Below, piece by piece: positions 63,776 through 64,000 of a stretch of 64,000 bases of DNA; position 1 is the stretch's first letter; the number at the start of each line of letters is the position of its first letter. The position numbers were made by a program, and so were the translations under genes. This DNA comes from Metaphire vulgaris (lineage: Eukaryota > Annelida > Clitellata > Crassiclitellata > Megascolecidae): the NCBI GenBank assembly GCA_018105865.1, contig CM030862.1, positions 4,918,062 to 4,982,061 of the forward strand, in the 5' to 3' direction. Below the pieces are notes generated by a model. The model was not told the origin of the DNA. It saw nothing but the letters and a program-made list of their open reading frames with translations, and made no database searches.

Positions 63776-64000
63776 ATAGTAGGTGTACTGCGAGCTGCGA
63801 AAGGTAGTTCTCTAAACTAAAGTTAATCAATAACTACCCTCGGGCTTCAATGAGTGATTAAAAGTTAACCTATCTTGCGATAATTTCCATTAATGATTGA
63901 GTGTGATCTCCTCGATTAAAATTAATTTTTATGCTGCGAATAATGATTGTACGGAGAGGAAAGCCAGAAAAATTAACTGTTGAAATAATCGTATTTTGGC
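63776..64000. other. Unassigned
   Basis: Nothing recognised. Confidence 0.5.

Noticed and set aside
1..64000. tRNA, rRNA and snRNA genes
   Set aside because: No cloverleaf with A/B boxes or recognisable rRNA/snRNA words were found by eye. A tRNA or Rfam scan would be decisive.

Overview
This is eukaryotic nuclear DNA, AT-rich and packed with mobile elements. The only host gene I can support is STUB1 (CHIP, a U-box E3 ubiquitin ligase), on the + strand. Its last three coding exons lie at 9398-9454, 27717-27833 and 40750-40875. The introns between them are about 18.3 kb and 12.9 kb. The first of these has a GC-AG donor. The mix of repeats (L2/CR1-type LINEs with a 2A-like motif, many hAT MITEs, Helitrons, a Ty3/gypsy element, a Harbinger MITE) and the frequent 'taggcct' words suggest a marine invertebrate, perhaps a deuterostome or a lophotrochozoan. 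I cannot name the species.

Layout. 1-9.4 kb: upstream STUB1 intron or flank, with hAT MITEs, LINE fragments and a foldback just before the first visible exon. 9.4-27.7 kb: the GC-AG intron. It holds a LINE 3' end, a TIR element, a Russian-doll nest of hAT elements at 12.6-15.9 kb, two head-to-tail copies of one L2-type LINE (18.4-25.2 kb) and a small Helitron. 27.7-40.7 kb: the last intron. It holds LINE endonuclease and reverse transcriptase relics, a near-complete L2-type LINE on the minus strand with a canonical 2A-like DIELNPGP, a 155-bp satellite split by a Helitron-derived palindrome, a composite hAT element, and a hAT that carries a LINE that carries another MITE. 40.9-50.7 kb: downstream flank with LINE copies, another three-level nest, and a Harbinger MITE. 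50.76-55.90 kb: a complete Ty3/gypsy retrotransposon on the minus strand, with target duplication GTCCT. 57.3-64 kb: a LINE 3' end, a broken copy of a widespread uncharacterised transposon-like protein family, LINE and mariner scraps, and a long inverted-repeat element.

At least eleven hAT-type insertions keep perfect 8-bp target duplications, so boundaries are exact and nesting order can be read. Almost every coding frame outside STUB1 is broken. In the Ty3/gypsy element the two LTRs differ by about one substitution but eight indels, so some frameshifts in this window may be sequence or assembly errors and not decay.

All calls are from reading the sequence and the translated frames by eye. 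No database search was run.
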